A DNA stretch of 41,694 nt from Lingula anatina. Lineage: Eukaryota > Brachiopoda > Lingulata > Lingulida > Lingulidae. The stretch lies in the NCBI RefSeq assembly GCF_001039355.2, contig NW_019774347.1:147108-188801 (forward strand), read 5' to 3'. Position 1 is the first letter of the stretch. Every line of letters starts with the position of its first letter. The notes under the pieces are model-generated. The model searched no databases, was not told the origin of the DNA, and saw only the letters and a program-made list of their open reading frames with translations. Shown piece by piece: positions 10,530 to 22,247 of this stretch. The translations under genes and the position numbers were made by a program.

Positions 10530-13500
10530 GACCATAACTTTACCCGACAGTCACCCTGCTTTCGTGAATAGCTAATAATGGGGCAGGCTCCCTCTGTCTT
10601 CAGTGTGCGGGGTGAAGTTTAAAAAAAACGAAATCTTAACCTACGGCTTAAAACGAACAGATAGTTACCGGTCAAATTTAACTTCTCTACAAACTAGTTG
10701 TTAGGTAATTCCAGACGAAACAAAATTGGGGTAATTTCTGAAGGCCGGGTGCCCATGCTTTTACCATAATCACCAAACGAGCAACAACGCCGATTTGAAA
10801 TATCCCCTACAGTCACGCTGAAACCAAACTCTGCGCAAAAATAGATCCCACTAAGTGCCACTGTGGTGAATAGGCCTACATCCCTCCTTCACGTTAGAAT
10901 AATTTTCTCTAAACAGTTTCCCTTGGGTTGTTGATGTGCCTACTCGACGTTATTACACCTATTGGCGTGACCTTTACTAGACTCACGCTACAGCACTGGC
11001 GTTACATAACATTCCTGAAATTCAAGAAAATATGATTATCCTATGAGACGTCTGGCAAATGTGAAGGTCTGAAGCGTACATCTTGATCTGTATATTTTAA
11101 GCCAAAGCGGCTTGGGCGTTTAGATCCGACTTAATTGCCTAAAGCTCCTTGGATTAGACCCACGCTGTGAGGCCATGACCTACGATTGGTTAGAGAACGG
11201 CCACCCTGACCTAGAGGTCACTTCGATCTTTAATTGATGACTTTTTTTCCGGTTTTATCATCCTCAGTTTTAGGAAAGAAGAAAAACATTGTTTGTTTAT
11301 CAAATATACAAATGACATTCCAACTATATTGTAAAAAAGAATTAGAAACTTAAGTTTTTTTTTGTGCGATTATTGCCAACACTGAGCTGATGAAATGAGA
11401 TAACCTCGGCTTTCGCCAGATTTATAGATTACATTGGAAACATTCTCTACTGTCGCCGACCTTTTCTTAAATTGGGATATCACTCCCTGCAGGAGTCTTT
11501 ATTTACATTTTTCACGTGAATTGGATAGAAAATCCATCATATTAGCATCTTCTTTTTTTGTCCGAGCCGATGATAAAGGCGTCTTTTCGATAAAGGCAAT
11601 CCTCATAATACATCCAGTCAAATGGGGTTCGTTATTGCACACACAAGCAGCTTATTCAAATCTCACCGTCACCATTTCATCAGGATTGTCAGATTCAGCA
11701 ATACAACACTGTAATCTTTCTGCAATACAGGACAGTTTTTCAGAAGCGACTGTTCTTGGTACCCCCAGTCAATAGAAGGCGACTGCATATAAATTGTTAG
11801 ACGTGTACGACGAGGTCGGTCGAAATTGTGTCCATTGCATTCTAATATATATTCCAAGCAAAGATAATTAAGAAGCCAATATTGAAAGGGTTCATTATTC
11901 TTTTATTTACAAGTAATTTATGTAAATGGCCAATAAGCTGTGAGTTGTTGGTATGAAGATGCTATACCTCGTGTAGCCTATTTTTTTTTTTATTTCTGGC
12001 CAAATATTTCCTGTAGCGTGTTTTTCACAAGAATTCTCTAATCTAGTAAGTATCTTTTTGACTCACTCAGTAGAAAGAAAAAAATGGACTGTAAAAATCG
12101 TAATAAATCTTGCCAGTCTTTTGAAATGAAACATACACGTTTTATGGCAGGTGCTACGCTTCATTAATTACTCATGTTGCAGAGCCTACCGCGAGAAGAA
12201 TATTTTTTTCAGCTATGTTACAGATATGGTTTCCCTAACCTTATTTTCAAGAAGATTTCTTTCCTTTTCCTAAGCAGCTTTGACAAAACATCTTATGTAC
12301 AAAAATGAGCGTATCTAGGCTAATGCAGCAATCTAACAAGCTAGAAAATGGATTAACCAGCCGGTTGCTCTTCGCAGCCAACAGAGATAATGAACAATCC
12401 CAGAGGCGAACATCGTTGGTGTGTCATTTAATTAAGGAACCCCAAGTAAAACATTAAATGAAAACGTATCACAGACAATTGCATTTGCCATTGATTTGTC
12501 TCGTGTTTTTTGTTTTTACGATTGCCAATTTGTCCAAGCTAGGTTAATTAAATCTATGTGCACATTGTGCAAGCAAGATAGTCAATTGATTTAGAACCGC
12601 TTTATTACAACTCAACAACTTTTTTCCTTGGGAATTTTAGAACCAAACAAATCAGGTTACGCTAATATGACTTTCGGAAGATGCCAACCACCGGGTTCAG
12701 ATTTCAATATTCTAACCGAAAGGTAACGTGATGAAGCTATTCCGGCTGGAAAAGTACACGTACTTATTCAAGGATGCGACATTACTTGCGTTTGGCGCCG
12801 TTGGTTTTATTTTTGTTGAATTATACACCGCGCTTATCTTTCTTCGTGTCACTGTTGGTCAAAGCAGCCTTTATAAACATTTTTGAAGTTTTGTTTGAAG
12901 CTGTTTTGATAAAATGTCCATTTAGTTTGGTCTCTTGGGAAGGATGTCAGTATTTAAGCAGGGACAATCGATGTATCTTACTCGTTTTTTAAAGCAAATT
13001 ATGGATATTGACTGGATAATGCAAATTAAAGACGAGGTGGAATATCCCAGATAGACTTTTAAAGACATTAACAGAAACCTTGGAGAAATACACATGCCTC
13101 GTCTATTACGCAATCAGCGTCTTATCTCGGTCTGTGTTAGAACGGAGAACCCTTATGTATTTAAAAGTCACACTGAATCACGCATCTTATCTATTTTTCA
13201 AGTGTTAACTTCTTTGCAAGAGACCACAAGCCTCGTATGTTCTGCTTATAATTCAGATATATTTTACAAGATACGGTTTTTTATAAAGTGTAAGGTCAAA
13301 ATAAGCGCGGTATACACAGGTGTATCGGCCGTTTCGAAAAACGTTTGGGTAGGGTACTCTCTAACATTGCATAAAAGAATTTTTCCAGAGTCTAAATTAG
13401 CTGCTTAGTTTAGACAGGTTTAGATACCTTTCCATGCACTAAATGCTTTATTTCACTCACCAACACGCCCATATACAATACAATAAGCTGAGAGATAGAG

Positions 13501-14453
13501 AGGTAGAGAGTGTGAGAGCAGTTAGACAAATACATACATTTACTTCAAACAACATGCGGGACCCAAGGAAATTGTTTCATGGACCTTACCTTTCAATGCA
13601 ACAAATGTAAAATGACCGCTTGACGCTTGTCAAAAGCGGCATGTTTCAAACGGTAACTAATGCATGTTAAACCGATTTGGCTTGAAATGTCAACAAAAGA
13701 CTTAATTGTGATCACGTGGAGTTCACACCGCATTAATCTAAATATACATATAAATTCAGCTACATCTTTGGGAACAAAGATTTCACTTCAAGAAACAATT
13801 CGCGTGGGTTGGGGCCGAGTGAAGGCGGGTAAAACTGAATAAAAAAATTAGACGGGATAATGTATTTAAAAGAAATCTGTAGCAACACCTGAGGCCATCA
13901 ATAACAACGTTAATCCTCACAGCCACATGCGCTACCTAAGAGATCCGCCGAGCAAAAAGTGCCACAATGAACCAAAGTGCGCGACTAACAGATGCTCCGT
14001 CAATCAGAGAGGAAGCTCTCCAAGGAAATCTTTCGTAAGAAAATCCATTATAATCAGTCATAATCTTTTCTGACAAAAACAAAGTCACCTCTGGGCATGA
14101 AGAGTACTGCCGCTGCCAGCCTTGCATTTTTGCCGCATTGCCACCGCGCTTCTGAATAGTTGTTTTCCAGCTAATGGTTAGAAATGAGTATATGTACAAT
14201 GAAGAACGTCAGCCTGTTCCGGCTCTTTAGGCTTAAGCATAGACGTGATATTTCGTGCTGCGTTTTTCATTTCATATTTTCCCCCGTGTACACGCAATCG
14301 TAAGCCGCCCTTTGAGTGACATATCCTTTTCTTTATAATTTTTCCCATTAAGTTTCCTGCCTTATAGTTCACTGGCCTTCGAACAATGGCAATAGATGAA
14401 GGTATTGGTGGTGCCATGATGATCTCTCTAGCTTAAAATCCACCCAACTTATC
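10530..14453. other. non-coding DNA, nothing recognised
   Basis: Short chance frames only, with none over about 113 codons and none carrying a family motif. No additional RGK exon was recognised here. One TAGGCCTA octamer lies at 10871. Confidence 0.4.
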
Positions 14454-14457
14454 TTAA

Positions 14458-14781
14458 AGGGCAACTCCATGGGATTTACCCGCCAAAATGGATTTTCCCG
14501 GGTAAATAAGTAATTCTCTCGTACTCTTTCAACCGTTTATCTTTCTCTCTCTGCACTTGGATTTGGTCTTTAATGAAATTCATACAGGTTGATTTAATTT
14601 TAAATGACTGGTCAGTCATTATGACCGGAGACCATCTTCATAAGCTCCAATGGAAGTATCAACAACAGGTACACTCCAGAAAAATTATATAAGGGGTTCA
14701 ATCATTTTAAGGTGTATTATAAGAAGTTGTGTGTCGCAAAAATAAGCAAAAGGATGATTTTCAAACCCATGGAGTGTACCT
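14458..14781. mobile_element. TTAA-flanked MITE-like element (324 bp)
   Basis: The ends are AGGGCAACTCCATGGG and, inverted, AGGTACACTCCATGGG (13 of 16 matching). Both sides abut TTAA (14454-14457 and 14782-14785), the target duplication typical of piggyBac-type transposons. Inside, ATTTACCCG and CGGGTAAAT form a hairpin near the left end, and a partial extra copy of the end (AGGTACACTCCA) lies at 14667-14678. There is no transposase frame, so it would be non-autonomous. Superfamily is inferred from the TTAA only. Confidence 0.72.
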
Positions 14782-14785
14782 TTAA

Positions 14786-15696
14786 TTTTCATTCTATTTA
14801 TTAATTTTTTGATTAACTAAAGTATCTGTTTATGATTACATAAACTCACGTCTCTTTTCAACATGTATCATTTGATACCATGACTCTAGTTGTTTTCTAA
14901 TGTCTATCATCTAAAAATATTTGTAACTCAACAGACTTATCTGTGGAGAATTTCTGAAATGCCATTCCACAGCTCATAACTTTTCTTTAAAATGAACCTC
15001 CATATTGTGAAGATTTAGCACGAGGGGCACTGTACGACCTGAGCAGCAGAGATACCTGTATATAAACATGTTAATTGATATTGTCGCGACTAATAAAGTA
15101 TGCTGGTACACATCTATATCTCTCAAATTCACAGAAACACGCTAATTCATATTCCGACTTGTTCATTAATGTCACTGTCTCTAAAAGGGTTACAACTCTC
15201 ATTATCCACTATTTATTTTTATGACTGTGATAGAGCCTTCATGATCAATAAGGGAATCAGTAGGACCGAAGTAAAGTCATCGTCCCACGTACGATTCTTA
15301 TTTTTCATTTTGGGCGTGTTTCAAATGCCTCGCGTGCCTCGGGGATTGACATAATTTAAAAACTGTTCGACATATCGGTTGTCTATTGTCTATATGCACA
15401 CAAATAATCTTTTGTTTGAAATAGAACTTGCGCTTTGGCAATGGTTACTGCGAAGACTGCATGATTTTTAATAAAAATAGTTCAAACTGAGATACCCAGA
15501 GAGATGTATAGTGGCGCGTGTACCACACATTCCAGTAGCACACTGTAAGGATAGGTCCATCACAACGAGGCAATTGCATCAGAAAACATGCAGTTCTTAA
15601 ATAAGAATCGGTTTTCTATCAGGTAAAAAGACCTCGGACTTGTATGTGACTGATTCCAGGGGAAAATTGTTAGTCTGGGGAGGGGATAGGAATGTG

Positions 15697-15698
<2 letters not shown>
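14786..15698. other. non-coding DNA, nothing recognised
   Basis: AT-rich with short chance frames only. No repeat, exon or RNA gene is recognised. Confidence 0.4.

Positions 15699-15736
<38 letters not shown>
15699..15736. repeat. (GA)n microsatellite
   Basis: About 19 uninterrupted GA dinucleotides. Overlapping minus-strand frames of serine-leucine repeats are translations of it. Confidence 0.97.
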
Positions 15737-15741
<5 letters not shown>

Positions 15742-15979
15742 CCCAAGGTCTGGAGCCAACGATATTGCACAACTTTACAAGGATGTTCAAAATGAGGGGC
15801 ACACATCTTGCAAGAATTTAATTTCTTTTTCATGTTCCTGGAAGACAAAGTGCTATTAGCTAACCATTTAATCTTTCACGGTGGAGACACTGTGGAGGGA
15901 AACAATTCTAACAAATGCGCTTTACACAACGAAGCACTTTCTCAACCGACTTCCAATACGTAATTGCATGGCTGCACTA

Positions 15980-16352
15980 CGATTCTCTTGGATTGATTTC
16001 CGTAAACAGACAAAGAGAACATACTCTAGGAATGACCAGGACAATAGAGTCTGCAAGAATGTTATGATTGCCATAGACATTTATTAGACAGAATCAAGTA
16101 TATTAATAAGAACGCGCTCTTTTTGTCGGTCATGTTCACAAAGTCTTTGTCTGTGAATCCTGGCTCACTTCGATCCTCTTGGATTGATTTCCGTAAACAG
16201 ACAAAGAGAACATACTTAAGGAATGACCAGGGCACTAGAGTCTGAGAGAACGTATGATTACCATAGACATTTATAAGACAGAATCAAGTAGATTAATAAG
16301 AACGCGTTCTTTTTGCCGGCCATGTTCACAAAGTCTTTGTCTGTGAATCCTG
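15980..16352 (+). repeat. tandem duplication of a ~190-bp unit
   Basis: Unit 1 (15980-16170) and unit 2 (16171-16352) align along their whole length at about 90 percent identity by eye. Both begin CGAT(T/C)CTCTTGGATTG and end near TTTGTCTGTGAATCC. Each unit carries AGACAAAG near its start and CTTTGTCT near its end, so each could fold back. No open frame is shared between the units. Confidence 0.92.
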
Positions 16353-16372
16353 ATCCTTTATCCTGATCCTCT

Positions 16373-16430
16373 CATAGTATTAATTAAATAATGGCATGAC
16401 TTAGGGCAATGACCAGTAAATAACACCGCT
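16373..16430. repeat. dispersed repeat, copy 1
   Basis: It shares CATAGTATTAATT(A/G)AATAATGGCA at its left and AATAACACCGCT at its right with 19886-19950, with small indels between. Flanking sequence outside the two segments does not match, as expected for a dispersed repeat fragment. It directly follows the tandem duplication. Confidence 0.75.
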
Positions 16431-17976
16431 TTCTGCCGGCAGTCAACTTCTTCTGAACGATATAATGGCAAGCTAGCAAAAGCCGCGTGTGGTAAAAATA
16501 CTTTCGTGGTTATAAACTCTGGACGTTTGGTTACGTTGTAGAAATAATCATTATAATTATTTAAATAATGGTTATATAACATATCCCAAGAATGGTGAGC
16601 TAAGTATTGATTTACTCCAACATTAATACCAGCCATAACCCCATCCAGGACCAGCTGACGTATCCCTACTGGTAAACATACATTGAGGAGCCTCGAACTA
16701 TTATGAACAAGGTCTGCTTATAAAAAAACTACTGCTGCTGGGGTTAAAGCTCGTCATAATTGAAAACACGCAACATTAACTGCAATAACAGCTATTAATT
16801 AAGTTTTTTTTTGTATTGAGTCCACCGCTTGGCGTCCGGCCTGTTTTTCATCAATTCAAGCAAATATTGCCGGAATGACGTCACGTCAGACCATACAATG
16901 GGCATGCACTCAAGCAGACGATCGGTTCAAAACATGTTTTTTCATTTGCTTGTTATGAGGACCAAAATATTTTTGTAGGCAGGATGTTCATACAATCCCA
17001 CAAGTACATCTTACAAAGTTGTCTTCTTCTATTAAGAGCATTTTCTCTGTTATTCTCTTGTTTTTCCAGTTGTCTGTTAGCGTTATTAAAAAGCACTACA
17101 GTTCGGCGTGTATTTGTAAGCAAAATTCCGGTGTGAAGAATCTGAACACCCGTGTAACAGAGACTCCGCCCTTCATTAGATTCGTACAGGCTAGGTTTGT
17201 GTGACGTCACTGGGTCAAAATCTAGGACGCTTTTTACCTGTACAAATGTGAACCGGACCCCATGCCACAGGGGACCTCGTACAAAGTCTAACTCCGCGCA
17301 GGCGTTATACATCTACTAATAACTGTATGTGAGCGGGTAGAAAAATCGGAATACTGAAATGTTACCTGACAGATAAAGGTAGAGGGCATATAATAAAATA
17401 TCGTAATTAAATCCTTGTAAAGCATGTAAAACGTAAAAGATTATAATCAAAATGTCTTTATCTTGTCTTGCTTCCAGGTGCCATTGTGTCGTTTATTTTA
17501 TTAAAACCATTGAATGCAATGCACATGTAATATGAAGATTCAGGAAACCTTTTTTCTCATAACATTGAGCTTTTTTTTTCAATGTAGCCATAAAAAGTTT
17601 TAATAATTGTAAATACGTCAATAAGCTTACGTTTTTCTGTTCTGAAGGAGGTTTGCAAACCGATCAGCGACTAGAGTCATCTTCAGAAATCGGCCTTCAG
17701 CCGTGTAAATTTAAGATGGAGGGGGGAAAGTGAGCAACCTACAGAAGGGATATTTTACGTACACCGAGTTAACGGCATGCCAGCGGAGGTTTTTATCCTT
17801 AGATAAGAGTGGCAGCCAGTAGTTTAACTTCTGGGATAAGGCTACTCGTAAAAGAAAACAGGAGCATCATTGTACAAATATAAATCTCGTTCATAGCAAC
17901 TCCTAGTTTGTGTTTACACGAGCAAACATCTGGGGAGCCAACCAATGGGAAAAGTGGTTATTTGGCCTCGCTTGGG
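16431..17976. other. non-coding DNA with two CRE palindromes
   Basis: No gene is recognised. The 119-codon minus-strand frame at 16953-17312 has no family motif. Full TGACGTCA palindromes lie at 16876-16883 and 17202-17209 (see findings). Confidence 0.4.
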
Positions 17977-18127
17977 GACCGTCTACCCTCTACCAGGGTG
18001 GCAGATTATATAGGAAAAAATGGGAAAATCCAGAGATAGTAAAATGACCGTCTATTTATCTAAAGACATACCTGTGAATATCCTGTGAAATGTCATTCTG
18101 TGGCCCTAGTAGAGGGTAGGGACCGCC
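17977..18127. mobile_element. palindromic TIR element (~150 bp)
   Basis: Left arm 17977-18006 and right arm 18098-18127 are imperfect inverted repeats sharing TACCCTCTAC(C/T)AGGG and an inner CAGA, with weaker matching at the outer ends. No clear target duplication is visible and there is no coding capacity. A small non-autonomous DNA transposon is the simplest reading. Confidence 0.55.
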
Positions 18128-18250
18128 ATAGATTATACATAATGAGGTGATTGATGTCAGTTAAGAAGGTGGGTTAATGAAAAAGTTTCCGAGACCTAAT
18201 CAAGTCCAGGTGGACGTGCAATCGGGGAAACTTGGAACCGGTAATATTTC

Positions 18251-18294
18251 GTTGATTACACTTTGATTACATGTTGATTGCATGTTGATTAAAG
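18251..18294 (+). repeat. four short tandem GTTGATTA-type units
   Basis: Four degenerate units of 10 to 12 bases built on TTGATT(A/G). Confidence 0.75.
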
Positions 18295-19885
18295 TTTTCC
18301 AGATATGAAGGGCAGATATGAAGGTCTCACGCATTTTTCACGTGCACATTTCACACTCCACTTAGGTTGAAAACATCTCTCCGACATCTACCCACGACCT
18401 GTTCTTCTCTTTGAATATCAGTTAGGGTCTCCAGTGACTGACAGGTATATTGAAACCACGACAATAAAGATTTTATGACGCTCATTTTCAATCCACTTTT
18501 CAATTTCCATTTTGATTATTAATATTCTAGCACCTGTTCGCCACTATATAACCGAGACAATACATGTACCGGTACAGTATTTCATTTTACATACTGGTAA
18601 GCATTATCGTGGATTAGGTTTTACAATGGCTATGCCAACGTATATAAAGTCCTACCAGTATGAAATGGACAAAATGAAATGCGCATGTTACAATATCGGT
18701 AAAAGCCGCGAGACCGATAGGCCTATATGAGTAAAGATACAGTTGTGTACATGGCGTGAATACGGGATTGTCAAATGTGGTATTGTTCTAGACATTCTGG
18801 TAATATCCAGTCTTCTTCTTTTCCCTTTTTTTTTTGATGAAGTCATCATTATCTTTTATGCGTGTATGTAATGTTTACCTTACAGAAATGCATATAATTG
18901 CAGCACTAGTACATCAAAGTCAGAGGCATCCGTTTAATGAACTCCGTTCATCAGCGATGTGAACTATTTACGTTCTTCTGCTGAACATCGACCAGCTGTT
19001 TGTGTGACAAACGAAAAAAAAGTTCTGTTTTGTGTATTTTAGAATCCCAATGGAGAACTGATTTTTTTTTCATATTCAAGATCGACAAATCCGTTAGAGA
19101 GATAGAGGGAATGATCCTTAGGATATGATGTCACAGAGCATTCACCTCTCCCAATAGGATAACTTCAATATGATTTAGAATGAGCTTTCTCTGTTACAGA
19201 TGAATTTTTCATCACAAAACCATGAATGAGATCAAAGAACACACTTAACAACTGTAAAACCAAACAACGCATTTTCAATCCACTACAAATGGAAATATTA
19301 TCTTCACGAAAAAAAGAAGATACACGAAAACCAATAAGCAGCATCAATCATTTGGTATACAGCCAAGAGAGTGTTGGGATGAAAGTTAATATGTGGCGTC
19401 GAGATAATTGCAGTGCATTGCAATTGCCCGCATTCAGAATTGTCACTTTAACTATACTCTGTGTCATCAGTGTGTATTTATAAACAAGCTGAACTCCGCA
19501 TCATTTGATCAGCTGGGAGTTTCCGCCATGTACAGTTTGTCTAGTAAACATGCTACGTGTATTTAAAAGCAACCAAACAGTTTGACGACACTGTTCTTAA
19601 ACGAACAGGTCTGCAACTCTCACGATTTTTCAGTTAAAACAAATAACATCCGATTCCCCACTTGCCGAAGGATATGTATTTATGACTGACGCAACATTAC
19701 AAACCTGCCATCAGATTTTTGTGCTCAGAGTGCCTCTCGATGCCAAGTTGTATTCTGACCAGTTGCTCAAATTAAACCGTGTCGGTTTAAATAGCGCGAT
19801 GACCTTTCGTCAAATGACATGAGCACTCGTAAATGTATACGGCATAGTGTAAACTTAAGCGGTCTTATACGAAAATGGAAACCAA
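18295..19885. other. non-coding DNA, nothing recognised
   Basis: Short chance frames only. One TAGGCCTA octamer lies at 18718. No exon of the upstream RGK gene was recognised on the minus strand. Confidence 0.4.
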
Positions 19886-19950
19886 CATAGTATTAATTGA
19901 ATAATGGCATTGAAATGACTGAGGGCAAATGGCCAATAAATAACACCGCT
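19886..19950. repeat. dispersed repeat, copy 2
   Basis: Partner of 16373-16430 in the same orientation, a few bases longer, with the shared ends described there. The similar minus-strand peptides from the two copies (AVLF.GH) reflect the shared DNA and not a recognised protein. Confidence 0.75.
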
Positions 19951-21559
19951 GCAGAATAAGCCAAAAGGTTACATGTTGAAGATAAAAACAGACTTATGAA
20001 GAGAGAGAGAGAGATAAAATAGTTCTGTGGTCTCTGACTGACCGGTGCACTACACCCATATGGTCGCTCGATCATATTGTGGATGAAGGAGATCGCTGTT
20101 ACCATCCCAGCACAAAAGAGAGTTAAGAACGAGCAATAAATACAAGTTGATGTGCACTAAACAACAAACAGACAAGAACATAATGGTTTTCCCAGTATAT
20201 TTGGTTCCTCTCTCCTCTGATGATATCTTCTTGAACGTTGCTTGATTAGATTCCCAAGATCTCCGATGGAGACATAAATCTTAAGACAGGGGATTCTAAT
20301 GTGAGACCAGTAGGTCAATACTGACAGGTTTCAACGTGTGTTCTCTTTTTCATTAGCAGACTTATATTTGCATCATCAATCCAATGATTTGTCATTTATA
20401 TTTCCTTTGCGAGAATAGCACATGCAAGTACAATGAAGTTTGAGACAATCTTATCAGAAGACGAATGGGGTTTCGTATTGCATAACATATTAATTCTGTG
20501 ACATTTCTGCTAGACCCTCTCTTTCTTTTTCTCCCTATAGTAAATTTGAGTCTGTTTGCCTAGCAATTTGCCTGTGTCTTTCTATTTTTCTATCTATCTG
20601 TTCGCTTTTCTGTTTGTTTGTCTGTCTGTCTTTCTACCTGTCAACAATAAATATGAAAAACAAATGATTCATCCAGAATCTTGAACGAAGTGTTGCGCAA
20701 AGTATCAACATCAGGCCAAAAATAGTATAACTGCAAACCAAAAAAAGCAATTATTCGATATTAAAAAGTCCCTTAAATATTTCATTAAAATCCCTTAGTA
20801 AAATGAGAACATCAGTCAAACACCATCAATTAATGGGCAGTCGTTATATTGTGGAACTCATTTTTCATCCAGAGTTATTACTTTCATTTCTCCACAAAAC
20901 CATAAATCCAACACTCTTCGCGGACAGATAGGTAGATAAACAACTAGGCGCAATTTTCAATAAAAATCAAATATATCAGGGACATCAATATTTTCTGAGC
21001 AAATACACCTTGAGACATCATTTGTCATAAGAACATCATGCGCGGCCTTGATATAATCTAAACCCTCTATTTAATTAATACCGCTGGAAAAACAACTAAG
21101 ATGAACAAGACGCGATAACAACGTTGCAGATTCCGAAAAGTATGCGCGATCTCTGAGGAATTGCCTGGCAGGTTTCGTACAAGGTTTTGGTTTCCAGTTT
21201 TTTTTTTTTTTTTTTTTTTACACAAAGTGGAAATGCTTAACAAAAATCTGATTCGGGTCAATTAATACTTTGTTTCCCTGCCTATTTGTTTTTTCTGCGT
21301 ATTCTTTTTTTTTTCTCGGGGATAACCTTTAGGTACTGCATGGGGACTCAGTGCATTAGGAAAGAATCTGTTGGTTCATGAAATTAAAATCTTGCAAAAA
21401 GTCGACAAAAACTCAAGGAAATATGTGCAAAAATCACACTATCGTTGTTCAAGAAAAGTTGGAATAAGGTGTCATAAAAACAATTTAGTTTATATGCAAG
21501 ACCTTCCCACTGATAAATTGGTTTAGAAGATACCACGTAGAAAGTGCACATATAAGAGT
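19951..21559. other. probable RGK intron, non-coding
   Basis: This lies just downstream (minus strand) of the RGK splice donor. It includes a pyrimidine-rich segment at about 20517-20642 and a run of 22 T at 21198-21219. The open frame running past the donor to 21384 is intronic read-through. Confidence 0.5.
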
Positions 21560-21565
21560 ACTTAC
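21560..21565 (-). other. 5' splice donor GTAAGT of the RGK exon
   Basis: The minus strand reads GACGACC followed by GTAAGT, a consensus-grade donor. It interrupts the reading frame after the first base of codon 228 (phase 1), and the residues beyond it lose all similarity to the GTPase family. Confidence 0.85.
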
Positions 21566-22247
21566 GGTCGTCAGTGTCATACGTTTCCACATAGTCCAAT
21601 GTCTGAAACTGCTGTAACAGCGCCGTCCTCCCAACCCTCTCAGCACCAAGCATAGCCACCTTGTAAATTCGCTCAACGTCGCTGTTGCTTTCGACGTCAC
21701 TGACGTAACTCCCCGTGGAGATGAGGCTGTTGGAACGCAAACGGTTACGGTTAAACTCATCCAAGTCCGCATCAGCCTCCCCGTCGATTTCCCCGCTGCC
21801 CGAGCGGTCTGAAGAAACGCTTTGGCTGCTACGAGAGATGATCTTAAACGCGTCGGCTTTCCCTATGACTCGACCCTTCGGAGAGGTTGAGAATTCTCGA
21901 ACTCGGACAATCGCGGCGTCTTCATCGCTAAGAAAGGGGTTCTCTCCGTTCGGTAGGCCGAGCAGGACGTTGGCCGGGATGCTGCCACTTCTGGGACGCG
22001 CTCTCAGAGGACTTCCTCCTCCAAAGTGCAAACTGGGGACCTCCAGGCAGACCGAGTAGCGTTTCTGGTGGGTGTTGAATGTAGGGGGTACGCTCACGGG
22101 CGTGGGGGAGAGAGACCCTCTCCTGGGTCGATTTCGGGTGGCGGCGGCCGCGGCGGCAGTGCCGCGACACGAGGAGGTGCTTCCTGAACGAGGTCTCTGT
22201 TCCTCTTCATCATGTGGCAACTGTAGGCGTGCAGCGTCTGCCATCAT
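21566..22247 (-). CDS. RGK-type (Rad/Gem/Kir/Rem) small GTPase, first recognised exon
   Basis: This exon encodes 227 residues plus one base from the first ATG in the frame (22247); a second ATG follows at 22244. Residues 1-190 form a long Ser/Arg-rich N-terminal extension, as in RGK proteins, with an alanine run at 31-36 and basic phosphoserine-type sites: RRGSLSP (42-48), RSGSIP (86-91, an exact R-S-x-S-x-P 14-3-3 mode 1 pattern) and RLRSNSL (169-175). Residues 117-134, REFSTSPKGRVIGKADAF, match a linker I associate with invertebrate RGK proteins. The G domain starts at about 194 with IYKVAMLG and a P-loop GAERVGRT (201-208), where the usual Lys is Arg. The exon stops at a phase-1 GTAAGT donor after YDTDD, so switch II, NKxD and the C-terminal membrane-binding tail are missing and were not found in the window. 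Known role: RGK proteins inhibit high-voltage-activated calcium channels and affect the cytoskeleton. Subfamily member is not resolved. Confidence 0.85.

Noticed and set aside
16358-20105. Possible shared protein from the two AVLF.GH-containing frames
   Set aside because: Similarity is limited to the 58- to 65-base dispersed repeat and does not extend into flanking codons.
21384-21565. Extension of the RGK reading frame beyond YDTDD by about 60 codons
   Set aside because: It crosses a strong GTAAGT donor and loses all similarity to GTPases at that point, so I treat it as intron read-through.
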